Source: Candidatus Uhrbacteria bacterium
GTDB taxonomy: Bacteria > Patescibacteriota > Patescibacteriia > UBA9934 > GWF2-40-263
DNA length: 52,815 nt
Direction of reading: 5' to 3'
Assembly: GCA_013204385.1 (NCBI GenBank)
Contig: JABMNY010000029.1
Location: forward strand, 1-52,815
A program made the position numbers and the translations under genes. This document shows, one piece after another, positions 36,774 through 46,846 of this stretch (its first letter is position 1; each line of letters starts with the position of its first letter). A model generated the notes under the pieces. It was given only the letters and a program-made list of their open reading frames with translations. It did not search any database and had not been told where the DNA came from.

Positions 36774-37532
36774 ATGAGAAAGGTAAAACTGTATACCTGG
36801 CTTCTCTTTGTCTACCTTTTCTTAATTGCCGTCCACGAACTTGCACACGCATACACAGCCGTTTACTTCGGAATTGAAGTAAGGGAAATTTCCCTCGGAT
36901 TTGGACCAACAATCCACACCTTTGAAACAACGGTCGTTCCACTTTCCCTGCGTAGCATTCCGCTTGGTGCATTTGTTACTCTTGCAGGGGAACCAAAACC
37001 ACCAAGCCTGACTTCTGCACAACTTTGTCTCATTGCTCTCGCTGGCCCAGGATTGAATTGGTGCATTGGATTTATGTCTGGAATCTTCTCCCAAAACAGA
37101 AGACTGTTCTACATCAGAACCATGCGTCTTGGATTCACGAATTCCCCAGGACACAATCGAGGCTCCATCATTGAACTACTTAAGTGGTCCCTTCTTGGAC
37201 ACTTCTTCCTCCTTTATATCCTCCTAAGAATGATTTTGAGTTCATGCTTCAATATAGACTCAGAGAAAGCTGCCTTGCAGATTGAAGAACAGTCCTCAAC
37301 GGAATTCATCCAACAGAATCTCAACTCCATCATGACGATTGCATTCGCACTCGGAGCATTCAACATGATGCCCTTGATTCCGGTCGACGGAGGGAGGATC
37401 GTAAAAGAACTCCTCACATGCATCACACCAATGCTTGGGACAATCTTTCAGTTCTTGTCCATTTCTTTGTTCTCACTCGTCTTCACCTACACACTGTTTC
37501 CTTCATTGCTTCATCGCAAGAAGGAACCTTAA
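36774..37532 (+). CDS. Site-2 protease-like (M50) membrane metalloprotease
   Basis: AVHELAHAYTAVYFG (HExxH) and NMMPLIPVDGGRIV (NPxPxxDGG-like). Confidence 0.75.
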   Translation: MRKVKLYTWLLFVYLFLIAVHELAHAYTAVYFGIEVREISLGFGPTIHTFETTVVPLSLRSIPLGAFVTLAGEPKPPSLTSAQLCLIALAGPGLNWCIGFMSGIFSQNRRLFYIRTMRLGFTNSPGHNRGSIIELLKWSLLGHFFLLYILLRMILSSCFNIDSEKAALQIEEQSSTEFIQQNLNSIMTIAFALGAFNMMPLIPVDGGRIVKELLTCITPMLGTIFQFLSISLFSLVFTYTLFPSLLHRKKEP

Positions 37533-37555
37533 TCGCTACCCTGGTAGCGATTTTT

Positions 37556-38800
37556 TTATCCCTCACTCTTTGCATGATAATCAACCAACCAATTGATTCC
37601 GAGCGACACGATGGCCGCTACAAAGAATGAGGCACTAATAGAAAAATACGTTGTAACTAGAATAAGAAAAAGAAGCATCACAACACGCCCAATCCCGAGA
37701 GCAATTTCACGTAACACGGTGTATTCATCAATATAGTGACCTGAGTCAGCTGCCTGCTCGTACATGAGTGTATCCATTGGGGTACGCAAGAGAATCGAGC
37801 CAAGATTATGAAACGTAGACGCAGCAAATACACCAACAACCGTCTCCACAAGCCCCTTCCAAACCCAACCAAGTGCATACACACCTGTTCCGAACTTCAA
37901 CATTTTTCCTGGCGAAAATCGATCTGTTTCCTTCCCAACAATCAACTCGAGTACAAACCCAATCGACACAATAATTGCGGCAAACGCTCCAATTTCCAAA
38001 TACTGACCTTCAAAAATCGCGTACAGAAAAATCGGCCAGATGACGACTCCAACAATATTTTCTGCTCCGTAAGCCACCATAGATAGACTCATCCCTCGAA
38101 ACCGTTTCGAAAAGAGACGCTGAAAACTTTCCCAAAAACCAAATTCATACACCACCTTGAATGGAGGTAAAAATAACAACGGAATAACTGAAACTCCTGC
38201 TAACACGAGCCCCAGGAAAAAGTTAATGCGAAATCCATGCTCCATGATCACCCACCCAGCAATAAGCGGAGCGATAACTGTAATGAGTTGTTGAAGCGCA
38301 TACAACTTTGCAAGACTCGCTCCACGCTTCTTCTGTGGACTGAACTCTGTGAAATCAATGTTGAATGGAGCCCAGTAGAATGAAGAAACGAGAGTAAGAC
38401 CAAACATTCCGATTCCCATCAGAAGATAGGGGTGCGTGCTTGGATTTGAACTTAAAAGAAAAAAAGTCCAATAAAACAGCATAATCCCCAAAGTTCCAAT
38501 CACCATACTTGGAACAAGACCGATACGAGAGAATATTTTTGCTGCCCAAATTTGAAACGGAAATTTCACCGCAAAGTTGATTGCATACCAAATGAGAACA
38601 AAGGTGAGTGAAAAATCAAAAAATTCGTAAAGAAAAATGGGGAGAAAAACCCCAACAACACTTGATGCTGAAAAAGAAAGTATTCGATTCATTGCAAGAG
38701 AGGGAAGCGGAGCTCCGTGCGCTAATGAATGACGATGATGTCTAAATGGAAAAGACTGATTCGGATGAGCAATTGGCATAGTAAGGCAAGTATACCCCAA
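37556..38800 (-). CDS. MFS-type transporter
   Basis: 414 aa polytopic membrane protein with MFS-like topology. Confidence 0.65.
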   Translation of the reverse strand: MGYTCLTMPIAHPNQSFPFRHHRHSLAHGAPLPSLAMNRILSFSASSVVGVFLPIFLYEFFDFSLTFVLIWYAINFAVKFPFQIWAAKIFSRIGLVPSMVIGTLGIMLFYWTFFLLSSNPSTHPYLLMGIGMFGLTLVSSFYWAPFNIDFTEFSPQKKRGASLAKLYALQQLITVIAPLIAGWVIMEHGFRINFFLGLVLAGVSVIPLLFLPPFKVVYEFGFWESFQRLFSKRFRGMSLSMVAYGAENIVGVVIWPIFLYAIFEGQYLEIGAFAAIIVSIGFVLELIVGKETDRFSPGKMLKFGTGVYALGWVWKGLVETVVGVFAASTFHNLGSILLRTPMDTLMYEQAADSGHYIDEYTVLREIALGIGRVVMLLFLILVTTYFSISASFFVAAIVSLGINWLVDYHAKSEG

Positions 38801-38938
38801 TTTAAAGAACTCCCTCTATTCTTGACAGTTTTCGGGATTTTGAGGTAGTCTTAGCATGTTATTCATTTATAAAGGACGTTTTCTTGGTTCTAGGAGTGAG
38901 TTCCTAAGACTCGGATTACGCCACGAAATACACACACT

Positions 38939-39202
38939 ATGCTCAGCGCTACAAAAAAGCAGAATCTCATCAAGAAGTTTCGAACACATGATTCCGACAC
39001 AGGTTCCCCTCAGGTCCAGATCGCCATTTTAACAGCTGAAATTGAGGATCTTACGAAGCACTTACGTGACCACAAAAAAGACAACTCTTCACGCCGTGGT
39101 CTCATCAACAAAGTGAATGAACGTCGTCGTCTCATGAAGTATTTGGAACGTGAAGATGGAACCGCTCTTGCAAAGATTAAAGAAGAGCTCAAAATTCGTT
39201 AA
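38939..39202 (+). CDS. rpsO: 30S ribosomal protein S15
   Basis: HDSDTGSPQVQIAILTAEIEDLTKHLRDHKKDNSSRRGLINKVNERRRLMKYL. Confidence 0.95.
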   Translation: MLSATKKQNLIKKFRTHDSDTGSPQVQIAILTAEIEDLTKHLRDHKKDNSSRRGLINKVNERRRLMKYLEREDGTALAKIKEELKIR

Positions 39203-39290
39203 CCCCCCATACCCCCGCGTATCCCGCGGGGTCTTGGCTTTTATAAGCGGGACTCCCATTTTGGAATCTCAAATCGTTTTTTACAAAACT

Positions 39291-39983
39291 ATGTTTAAAC
39301 ACAAAGACCAACGTGTTGGTGTTTTCATCGACACACAGAACATGTACTACTCAGCGAGAAATCTTTTTAAACGCAAAGTAAACTTTAAAAACATTGTCGA
39401 AGATGCTGTTGCTGGACGCAAACTTATCCGTGCAACCGCCTATGTTGTCTCAACAGAAGGAGGAGAAAATGAACCATTTTTTGAGGCACTTGAAAAAGCA
39501 GGCATTGAAACGAGACGGAAAGCTCTGATTGAATATACCTCGGGACACAAAAAAGGGGATTGGGATGTTGGACTCACAATTGATGCGGTCCAAATGCTCG
39601 ACACACTAGATGTGGTCGTTATTGTTTCTGGAGATGGAGATTTTCAACCTTTGGCAAACTATATTCAAGCTCGCGGAAGAATGGTGGAAGTCATGGCGTT
39701 TGGAAAGACAACTTCATCGAAACTCGCTGAGATGGTAAATGATTACATTGATCTATCAGAAAACCAACGACGATACCTCATAGGACCTAAACTTGAGACT
39801 CGCACAGAGCGACCGCAGACAACCACCACTTCTGATGAAAAAAAGAAGTCGCTTCCAAAAAGATCGACAGAAACGGATGTACAAGAGGAAGATCTAGAAG
39901 ACCCAAGCGATAGCTTTTTTATGGAACTTGATGATTCTGTTTCTGATCAAATAGAGTCTCGAACACGCCGACTTGAGTTCTAG
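39291..39983 (+). CDS. NYN-domain (LabA/DUF88) putative RNase
   Basis: RVGVFIDTQNMYYSARNLF...KGDWDVGLTIDAVQMLDTLDVVVIVSGDGDFQPLANYIQARGRMVEVMAF. Confidence 0.88.
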   Translation: MFKHKDQRVGVFIDTQNMYYSARNLFKRKVNFKNIVEDAVAGRKLIRATAYVVSTEGGENEPFFEALEKAGIETRRKALIEYTSGHKKGDWDVGLTIDAVQMLDTLDVVVIVSGDGDFQPLANYIQARGRMVEVMAFGKTTSSKLAEMVNDYIDLSENQRRYLIGPKLETRTERPQTTTTSDEKKKSLPKRSTETDVQEEDLEDPSDSFFMELDDSVSDQIESRTRRLEF

Positions 39984-40050
39984 TTTTTAGACAATCTACT
40001 CATGAAGTACATCTGTATTTCATGAGTGACATGGTCTAACAACTAATTCA

Positions 40051-40107
40051 TCCTACAGAATCTCTGAGAACTCGAAGGGAACTTCGATATCTCCCGTTTC
40101 TGTAGGA
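40051..40107 (+). promoter_or_regulatory. Long hairpin in pnp 5' leader
   Basis: TCCTACAGAA (40051-40060) pairs with TTCTGTAGGA (40098-40107); inner hairpin TCGAAG-GGAA-CTTCGA. Confidence 0.6.
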
Positions 40108-40119
40108 TTAGATACAATT

Positions 40120-42411
40120 ATGAACGAAGCAAAACGTTTCGAAACTCAATGGGGAGGCCGCACTCTTTCTATTGAGGTAGGTAAGTACGCTCAACAAGCA
40201 GGTGGATCCTGTGTGGTTCAGTATGGAGACAGCGTGATTCTCGCAACTGCCACAATGAGTTCTGATGTGCGCGAGGGACTTCCATTCTTCCCGCTCATGG
40301 TGGACTACGAGGAAAAACTTTATGCAGCAGGTCGCATCAAAGGAAGTCGTTTCATGAAAAAAGAAGGACGCCCAACAGATGAAGCTGTTCTTATTTCTCG
40401 ATTCGTCGACCGCGCACTTCGACCACTCTTTGATGACCGCATCCGCAACGACATTCAAATCATCGTCACAGCGCTTTCATTTGATGGAGAAAACGACCCA
40501 GACATTCTTGCACTCATTGGGGCATCTTGCGCCCTGCACATCAGCGACATCCCATGGGGAGGCCCTATTGGATGTGTGCGTGTAGGACACGAAGACGGAA
40601 AGATGATCCTCAACCCAACATATAAAGAACGAGAAACTTCCATTCTTGATTTGAGTTTCGCAGGAACAAGCGAAAAAATCATCATGGTCGAAGCAGGTGG
40701 AAAAGAAACTCCAGAAGAAATAGTTTTGAATGCATTTTGGTTCGGACAAGAAAATATCGATGCTCCTATTAAATTGATTGAAGAAATTCGAACAGCTGTA
40801 GGAAAAGAAAAACGAGACCTTCTAAGTCCAAAAACAGACGAGGAAAAAATGGCTCTTGTAAAAAAGGAGGAGATTGAAACACTCGCACGACCATTCATTC
40901 TCGAGCAAGTGAAAGATTTATTCTTCTCAAATCTTCAAGCAACAAAAGGAGATCGAGGAACTCAGAAAAAGGAAGTAAAGGCTCGAACAAAAACATTTTT
41001 GAAAGAAAAGGGGATTGAATCAGAACACATCCACTTTGGAACCGACATCATCACTGAAGTACTTGAAGCAGAAGTTTCTCGTGCAATTATCGAAGAGGAT
41101 AAACGTGTCGATGGTCGTGGGATTACCGAAATCAGAAAGCTTGTAAATGAAGTCGCCGTACTTCCACGCGTTCATGGATCAGGTCATTTCATGCGTGGGG
41201 AAACACAGGTCCTTACGGTTGTAACCCTTGGTGCGCCTGGTGACGAGCAGACACTCGACGGCATGGAAACCGTTGGCACACAACGCTACTTTCATCACTA
41301 CAACTTCCCTCCATTCTCTGTAGGAGAAGTGAAGCCGATGCGCGGACCTTCACGTCGTGATATCGGGCACGGTGGTCTCGCTGAAAAGGCCTTGATGCCT
41401 ATGATGCCAGATAAGGAAACGTTTCCATACACCGTTCGAGCTGTTTCAGAGGTCTTTGGATCAAACGGATCAAGCTCTATGGGATCAACATGTGGATCAA
41501 CACTCGCCCTCATGGACGCAGGAGTACCGATCAAGGCACCTATTGCAGGACTAGCGATCGGAGTCGCAACGGATGATCAAGGTCGATGGAAGGTGATTAC
41601 AGATCTTCAGGACCTTGAAGATGGAAAGGGTGGAATGGACTTCAAAATTGCCGGTTCACGTGAAGGAATTACCGCCATTCAAATGGACACAAAAACAACT
41701 GGACTTTCGCCAGAGATTGTAAAACAGGCGTTCGCACAAGCACGAGATGCTCGTATAGAGCTCCTTGATGAAATCGCAAAAACGATTGCAGAACCTCGAG
41801 CAGAACTCTCTCCATACGCGCCTCGCATTATCACACTCAAGATCAACCCAGAACTGATCGGAAATGTGATCGGTCCTGGTGGAAAGACTATTAACGGTAT
41901 TATTGCAGACACAGGCGTTCAGGCGATTGATATAGATGACGATGGACTTGTCATGATCACTTCAACGGACGCAGCTGGTGCACAGAAAGCCTTTGACACT
42001 GTTCAACAACTCACCAGAGAGCCAAAAGTTGGTGAAACCTTTAAAGGAAAGGTAACCCGCATCATGGATTTCGGTGCCATTGTCGAATTTCTTCCTAAAC
42101 GTGATGGTATGGTGCATGTCAGCATGCTTGCTCCATGGCGCGTGGAGAACGTAACTGATATCGTAAAGATGGGTGATGAAGTATTCGTTAAAATCATGGA
42201 ACTTTCAGAAGGACGAACCAGTCTTTCAATGAAAGATGCTGAAGGAAATGTCTACCCAGAACGACCAGCAGGTGCTGCAGATTCAGGATCAGCTGGTGGT
42301 CCTCGCTCAGGTGGTCCTCGCTCAGGAGGGCGATCTCATAGCTCAGGTGGGGGACGACCAGGTGGAAGCAGACCTCCTTCTGCTCCACGACCTCCACGAA
42401 GTGATGCTTAA
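40120..42411 (+). CDS. pnp: Polynucleotide phosphorylase, Gly/Arg/Ser-rich C-terminal tail
   Basis: GGRTLSIEVGKYAQQAGGSCVVQYGDSVILATAT; KH and S1 domains; tail GGPRSGGPRSGGRSHSSGGGRPGGSRPPSAPRPPRSDA. Confidence 0.95.
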   Translation: MNEAKRFETQWGGRTLSIEVGKYAQQAGGSCVVQYGDSVILATATMSSDVREGLPFFPLMVDYEEKLYAAGRIKGSRFMKKEGRPTDEAVLISRFVDRALRPLFDDRIRNDIQIIVTALSFDGENDPDILALIGASCALHISDIPWGGPIGCVRVGHEDGKMILNPTYKERETSILDLSFAGTSEKIIMVEAGGKETPEEIVLNAFWFGQENIDAPIKLIEEIRTAVGKEKRDLLSPKTDEEKMALVKKEEIETLARPFILEQVKDLFFSNLQATKGDRGTQKKEVKARTKTFLKEKGIESEHIHFGTDIITEVLEAEVSRAIIEEDKRVDGRGITEIRKLVNEVAVLPRVHGSGHFMRGETQVLTVVTLGAPGDEQTLDGMETVGTQRYFHHYNFPPFSVGEVKPMRGPSRRDIGHGGLAEKALMPMMPDKETFPYTVRAVSEVFGSNGSSSMGSTCGSTLALMDAGVPIKAPIAGLAIGVATDDQGRWKVITDLQDLEDGKGGMDFKIAGSREGITAIQMDTKTTGLSPEIVKQAFAQARDARIELLDEIAKTIAEPRAELSPYAPRIITLKINPELIGNVIGPGGKTINGIIADTGVQAIDIDDDGLVMITSTDAAGAQKAFDTVQQLTREPKVGETFKGKVTRIMDFGAIVEFLPKRDGMVHVSMLAPWRVENVTDIVKMGDEVFVKIMELSEGRTSLSMKDAEGNVYPERPAGAADSGSAGGPRSGGPRSGGRSHSSGGGRPGGSRPPSAPRPPRSDA

Positions 42412-42412
42412 C

Positions 42413-43696
42413 ATGCAACGACTCAATATTCCATTTTCTCGACATACAACAACAACCCGCCGTAATCGGCGGGTTGTTTGGCTTTTGATAGGCCTATTAG
42501 GAGTTTTTCTCGTTCTTCTGAGTCGAATCGGAATACTTTGGTTTAGTCGAGGGGAAATCCTTTCTCTTGCACCATCCAACACGGTCTTAGCTATCCAGGT
42601 ACAAATCACTCAAACAACCGAACCTTTTCTCTCAAATTGGCTTTCAGGAGTTCCGCTTATCTCAAATCGAAGTATTGAATTTAGTGATATTCTCCCAATG
42701 ACAAAAGGAGAACTCGCTCTCTTTGTAACGAGTTCTGGTGGAAGAAGCATTGCTATTAGAGCCAACAAAAGTGCTATCAATACAGAACTTCTCGAAACCT
42801 ATTCTATTTCCATTCAAGAGAGTGGTTCATTTTTACTTCTTTCTGAAACTCTTCTCCCAATTAGTGGAACAGATCCGTTGGTACACAGATCCTTTTTCCC
42901 CTCAGTAGGAAAAAGATGGTTTGGAAGAGTAGTTCTCCCAGAAGAAGGAATTGGAGGGAACATCTTTTCATCAACCGACAAGCTCTCAATTGAGTTCAAT
43001 ACTGAGAAAAAGCAAATAAAGGAACAGCAAGTCATTCCCAATCTCGGTCTTTCAATTGGAGACCTTATGTGGGGGGAGGAGATTCCACTTACACCTCTTA
43101 CACACCTAATCGAACCGTTTGTCCAAGATGGAGTAGACAAACCATTTTTCCTAAATACAAACTCTCTCCTTAAAGTTTTCATTCAAGAGACGGAAACAGG
43201 AAGAAGGACTCTTATTGTACAAAAAGAGGCAAATCCGGATTCGACAACAATCATTCGTGATCTTCAACTCATTGGAGCATTTTCAAAACCAACAATTAGC
43301 GCGACAACACTCTCTGACGGGACTCTTTATCAAGAAATTGAGGTTCATCCAGATCTTGTAAGTGTCGAAGAAATATCTACAAATCTTGGGCTTTCTTATC
43401 GAGTTTCAACAGAAAACGGCTCCGCTGTTTTTGCAAGTGTCTATGAGAAAGATCTGCTTATATCGGATAGTCAGGAGCTTCTTGAGTCTTACGGGAAGGA
43501 CGCGGTTACGGTAGATGAATCCTCTGTCTGTCTTGCGAACTCAGATTATTTAAACCCATCATTTATTCTTTCTGAAACATCAAGCAATTACTATAATCCA
43601 CAACATAGTTTCTTCTATGAACTTTTTGATCAAATATCTGGTATTTCTCTTGAGTTCAATAAGTATTCAACGATAGTTACTCTGTGTAAAAATTAG
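42413..43696 (+). CDS. Hypothetical single-TM protein
   Basis: MQRLNIPFSRHTTTTRRNRRVVWLLIGLLGVFLVLLSRIGILWF; immediately follows pnp. Confidence 0.6.
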   Translation: MQRLNIPFSRHTTTTRRNRRVVWLLIGLLGVFLVLLSRIGILWFSRGEILSLAPSNTVLAIQVQITQTTEPFLSNWLSGVPLISNRSIEFSDILPMTKGELALFVTSSGGRSIAIRANKSAINTELLETYSISIQESGSFLLLSETLLPISGTDPLVHRSFFPSVGKRWFGRVVLPEEGIGGNIFSSTDKLSIEFNTEKKQIKEQQVIPNLGLSIGDLMWGEEIPLTPLTHLIEPFVQDGVDKPFFLNTNSLLKVFIQETETGRRTLIVQKEANPDSTTIIRDLQLIGAFSKPTISATTLSDGTLYQEIEVHPDLVSVEEISTNLGLSYRVSTENGSAVFASVYEKDLLISDSQELLESYGKDAVTVDESSVCLANSDYLNPSFILSETSSNYYNPQHSFFYELFDQISGISLEFNKYSTIVTLCKN

Positions 43697-43819
43697 GTGT
43701 GGATAAACTCTTCATAAGTTCATAAAACTGTGGATAAATAGAGGAGTGTGAACTTTTGTATGAACACCTAATTTCTCATCACGCTCATTATCACACTAAT
43801 ATTAGCGAATATTCATGGA

Positions 43820-43848
43820 TTGACTTAAGGTCAATTTTTTGGTATCAT
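43820..43848 (+). promoter_or_regulatory. Strong sigma70-type promoter for the structured RNA
   Basis: TTGACT - 17 - TATCAT. Confidence 0.75.
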
Positions 43849-43854
43849 ACTTGT

Positions 43855-44235
43855 GTAAGTAGTTCTTTCACACCACTCTTGGGAGGTTTTCCGAAACCAC
43901 TTCGCGATTCATCGCCAGACACCCCACGTCTGAGTGATTATTTCGGGGAACGTCCTACCGTCTTTACTGTTCAGCAAACAAAAAACAAAAACAAAAGCGA
44001 AGTTTCTAGGTTCGCTCGCAATTATGACGCACCTTCGGGTGCGCCCGTGAGTAAAACCAATGAATGGTAAGAACGGACGAGTACGATTCTCGCTGGATGA
44101 TTGTGTGTGTCTTAAGGGTATTGAGTCTTGTAACCAAACCACTTGGTTCCAGAACCCAATACCTAAACAGATCCTCATCATACAGCCCTTAGAGGGCACC
44201 CCCACTACTTCAACAAGCGGGCTTGCCCTCTTTCT
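43855..44235 (+). ncRNA. Candidate structured non-coding RNA, class unassigned
   Basis: Serial hairpins GGTTT-TCCG-AAACC, GCGAT-TC-ATCGC, CAGAC-ACCCCAC-GTCTG, GCGAA...TTCGC, CGCACC-TTCG-GGTGCG, GGTATTG...CAATACC; terminator GAGGGCA...TGCCCTCTTT. Confidence 0.6.
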
Positions 44236-44325
44236 ATTTCTCAAATTAATTGCTATTCTTAGTTTACTTGATACGTATTTCGTTAATTATTCATACGTTC
44301 TACACCTGATCATAAAAACACTTAT

Positions 44326-44700
44326 ATGGGATCTGATTTTGTCGAGAAAATGAAAACACACCTCGAAGCTGAGAAAATTCGACTAGAAACTGAACTTTCT
44401 CGATTTGCGCATCGAAATACTAAACCTGGCGAACCAGAGTTTCAGTCCGAATTTCCAAATATTGGCGATAAGGAGGATGAAAATGCCTCTGAGGTAGCTC
44501 AATTCTCAGACAACCTCTCACTTGAGGATGAGCTTGAAAAAGCACTTCGAGATGTTGAGTCTGCATTGAAAGTGATTGAAAAAGGGGAATACGGTATCTG
44601 TAAATATTGTCATCAAAAAATTGACGAAAGACGACTCGTCGCTCGACCAACATCAAGTTCATGTATTCAGTGTAAAAAGACACTCACCCAAGAAGTGTGA
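44326..44700 (+). CDS. DksA/TraR-type zinc-finger protein
   Basis: ALKVIEKGEYGICKYCHQKIDERRLVARPTSSSCIQCKK. Confidence 0.88.
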   Translation: MGSDFVEKMKTHLEAEKIRLETELSRFAHRNTKPGEPEFQSEFPNIGDKEDENASEVAQFSDNLSLEDELEKALRDVESALKVIEKGEYGICKYCHQKIDERRLVARPTSSSCIQCKKTLTQEV

Positions 44701-45182
44701 AAATAAGCACAAAGCACAATTACTGGACACTATTACCTGTGATGGCCCTCATCATTCTTGATGAATGGTTGAAATACATGGGGATTCAGAAACTTCCTGA
44801 GGAAGGAAGTCTTATCGATCCAGGTCCGATCTCCTTCGCGATACACAAAAATTGGGGAATCGCATTCGATTTCCCTTTCAGACTTGAGTTCATCATCATC
44901 TGTTCTCTACTCATCGGTGCAGGACTGGTTCACATTGCTTACAAAAACAGATATAAACATCCTGACATCACATTAGCTGCGTCAATCATCATTATTGGGG
45001 CGCTTGGAAATCTGTATGATCGTGTCGTTTACGGATTCACTGTCGATTATATTATTCTCTTCGCGCGATCAGCTATTAATCTCTCTGATATTGTGATCGT
45101 TTCTGGAGTCGTCTTACTACTCCTTTCATCAAGACGTACACGAAAAAGTAAACGCACCATTCCAAGCCAACCTGTTTTGTAA
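44697..45182 (+). CDS. lspA: Signal peptidase II (lipoprotein)
   Basis: LDEWLKYMGI...NWGIAFDF...GALGNLYDRVVYGFTVDYIIL...INLSDIVIVSGV; GTG start overlaps previous stop. Confidence 0.9.
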   Translation: MKISTKHNYWTLLPVMALIILDEWLKYMGIQKLPEEGSLIDPGPISFAIHKNWGIAFDFPFRLEFIIICSLLIGAGLVHIAYKNRYKHPDITLAASIIIIGALGNLYDRVVYGFTVDYIILFARSAINLSDIVIVSGVVLLLLSSRRTRKSKRTIPSQPVL

Positions 45183-45260
45183 AGTGAGTTGACAAAACAG
45201 AAAAACAAGATCATCATACCAATATAAATAAACCCCCTCTCTTAACTGAGCTGGGGGTTT

Positions 45261-46772
45261 ATGTTTCACATCACAACAAGCGCCACAATTGGCATTACTT
45301 CAACACTCGTAACAGTAGAAACAGACGTATCGTTTGGTCTTCCGATGTTTTGTCTCGTTGGACTCCCAGACACAACCGTAAAAGAGGCACGCGACCGCAT
45401 TCGAGCGGCGATCAAAAATAGCGGATTCACATTCCCTCGGGGGAGAGTGACCGTGAATCTGGCACCAGCAGACGTTCGTAAACAAGGTCCACTCTACGAT
45501 CTCCCAATAGCCCTTTCGATTCTTCTTGCAACGGGTGATATTCCTAGAAGTGCCGTTGAATCTTGCGTGTTCTTGGGCGAACTTGCCCTAGATGGAAGTG
45601 TACGTCCCGTTCAAGGCGTGCTAACGGCGGCCATTATGGCAAAAACGATTGGTCGCAACTCTCTTTTCGTTCCAGAACAAAACACACAGGAAGCGACCGC
45701 CATTGGTGGTCTGTCTGTTTTTGGAGTTCCTACACTATGCGACGTTGTGGATCATCTGACTGGGACAGCACTTTTAACGCCCACGCAAAAAAGTCCTTCA
45801 CCCATTCAGTTTCACACAACGGATTTTTGTGTCGTGAAGGGACAAGAGGGAGCAAAACGCGCTCTGGAAATTGCGGCCGCTGGAGGACACAATATTCTTC
45901 TCAAAGGACCACCAGGATCAGGCAAAACACTCCTTGCACGATCACTGCCATCCATTCTTCCATCGCTCACCACTGAAGAATCAATCGAGGTTACTGCCAT
46001 CGCCTCTGTCTCAGGCCTACTTCACACAAACCAAGGACTCATTTCCACACGCCCCTTTCGGTCTCCACATCACAGTTCTTCTGCGATCTCGCTCGTAGGA
46101 GGAGGCACATGGCCGAAGCCTGGGGAAGTCTCTTTGGCGCATCGAGGCGTCTTGTTTTTGGACGAACTCCCTGAGTTCTCTCGTTTTGCTCTTGAGCATC
46201 TGCGACAACCACTTGAAGACGGTAACGTGACGATTTCTCGTGCGGTTGGTTCCGTTGTATTTCCCGCACGCTTTCTTCTTGCTGGTGCCATGAACCCATG
46301 CCCATGCGGTCACCTCACGAATCCACACCAGCCATGCACCTGCACAATGAATCAAATTAGTCGCTACCAAAAAAAGATTTCAGGACCTCTGCTTGATCGT
46401 TTCGATCTCATCATTGAAGTTCCAGCCGTAGAGCATGAAAAACTTCTCTCAGATTCAAAGCCAGAATCCTCTGAAATCATTCGAGAACGTGTCGAGCAGG
46501 CAAGAACAGCACAGCTTACTCGGCTCACGCAATTCCAACTCTATACAAACAGCGAAATGGAAGTGAAACACTTGGATGAACTCTGCCCACTCACTCCAGA
46601 AATTAAAGACCTTCTTCAGGTTGCTCTACGCACAAACAAACTCTCCGCTCGCGGATTCATGCGCGTACGCAAAGTCGCTCGTACAATTGCAGATCTTGCA
46701 GGAGAAAAAGACGTTGCCATTGAGCACATCGCAGAAGCGCTTCAATATCGAGAGCAGGTGAAAATCGGATAG
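45261..46772 (+). CDS. YifB/ComM-family Mg-chelatase-like AAA ATPase
   Basis: VGLPDTTVKEARDRIRAAIKNSGFTFPRGRVTVNLAPADVRKQG...LLKGPPGSGKTLLARSLPSILP. Confidence 0.95.
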   Translation: MFHITTSATIGITSTLVTVETDVSFGLPMFCLVGLPDTTVKEARDRIRAAIKNSGFTFPRGRVTVNLAPADVRKQGPLYDLPIALSILLATGDIPRSAVESCVFLGELALDGSVRPVQGVLTAAIMAKTIGRNSLFVPEQNTQEATAIGGLSVFGVPTLCDVVDHLTGTALLTPTQKSPSPIQFHTTDFCVVKGQEGAKRALEIAAAGGHNILLKGPPGSGKTLLARSLPSILPSLTTEESIEVTAIASVSGLLHTNQGLISTRPFRSPHHSSSAISLVGGGTWPKPGEVSLAHRGVLFLDELPEFSRFALEHLRQPLEDGNVTISRAVGSVVFPARFLLAGAMNPCPCGHLTNPHQPCTCTMNQISRYQKKISGPLLDRFDLIIEVPAVEHEKLLSDSKPESSEIIRERVEQARTAQLTRLTQFQLYTNSEMEVKHLDELCPLTPEIKDLLQVALRTNKLSARGFMRVRKVARTIADLAGEKDVAIEHIAEALQYREQVKIG

Positions 46773-46816
46773 TTCATCAAAGATGGCAATCCACATACTT
46801 TTTAAAAAAACCTATA

Positions 46817-46832
46817 TGATCCGATCGGATCA
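46817..46832. promoter_or_regulatory. 16-bp palindrome upstream of the Cas2/PaaX-like gene
   Basis: TGATCCGATCGGATCA. Confidence 0.7.
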
Positions 46833-46846
46833 CTTATGATTAATGT

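Noticed and set aside
41655-41675. Third parS candidate (GTTCACGTGAAGG) in pnp
   Set aside because: Only the inner 10-bp palindrome matches; outer bases deviate and it lies in conserved coding sequence.
43855-44235. Calling the structured RNA a tmRNA or RNase P RNA
   Set aside because: Length fits, and a GCAAAC resembling a tmRNA resume codon exists. However, no tRNA-like T-arm/acceptor, no hydrophobic tag ending and no RNase P core motif could be identified by eye.
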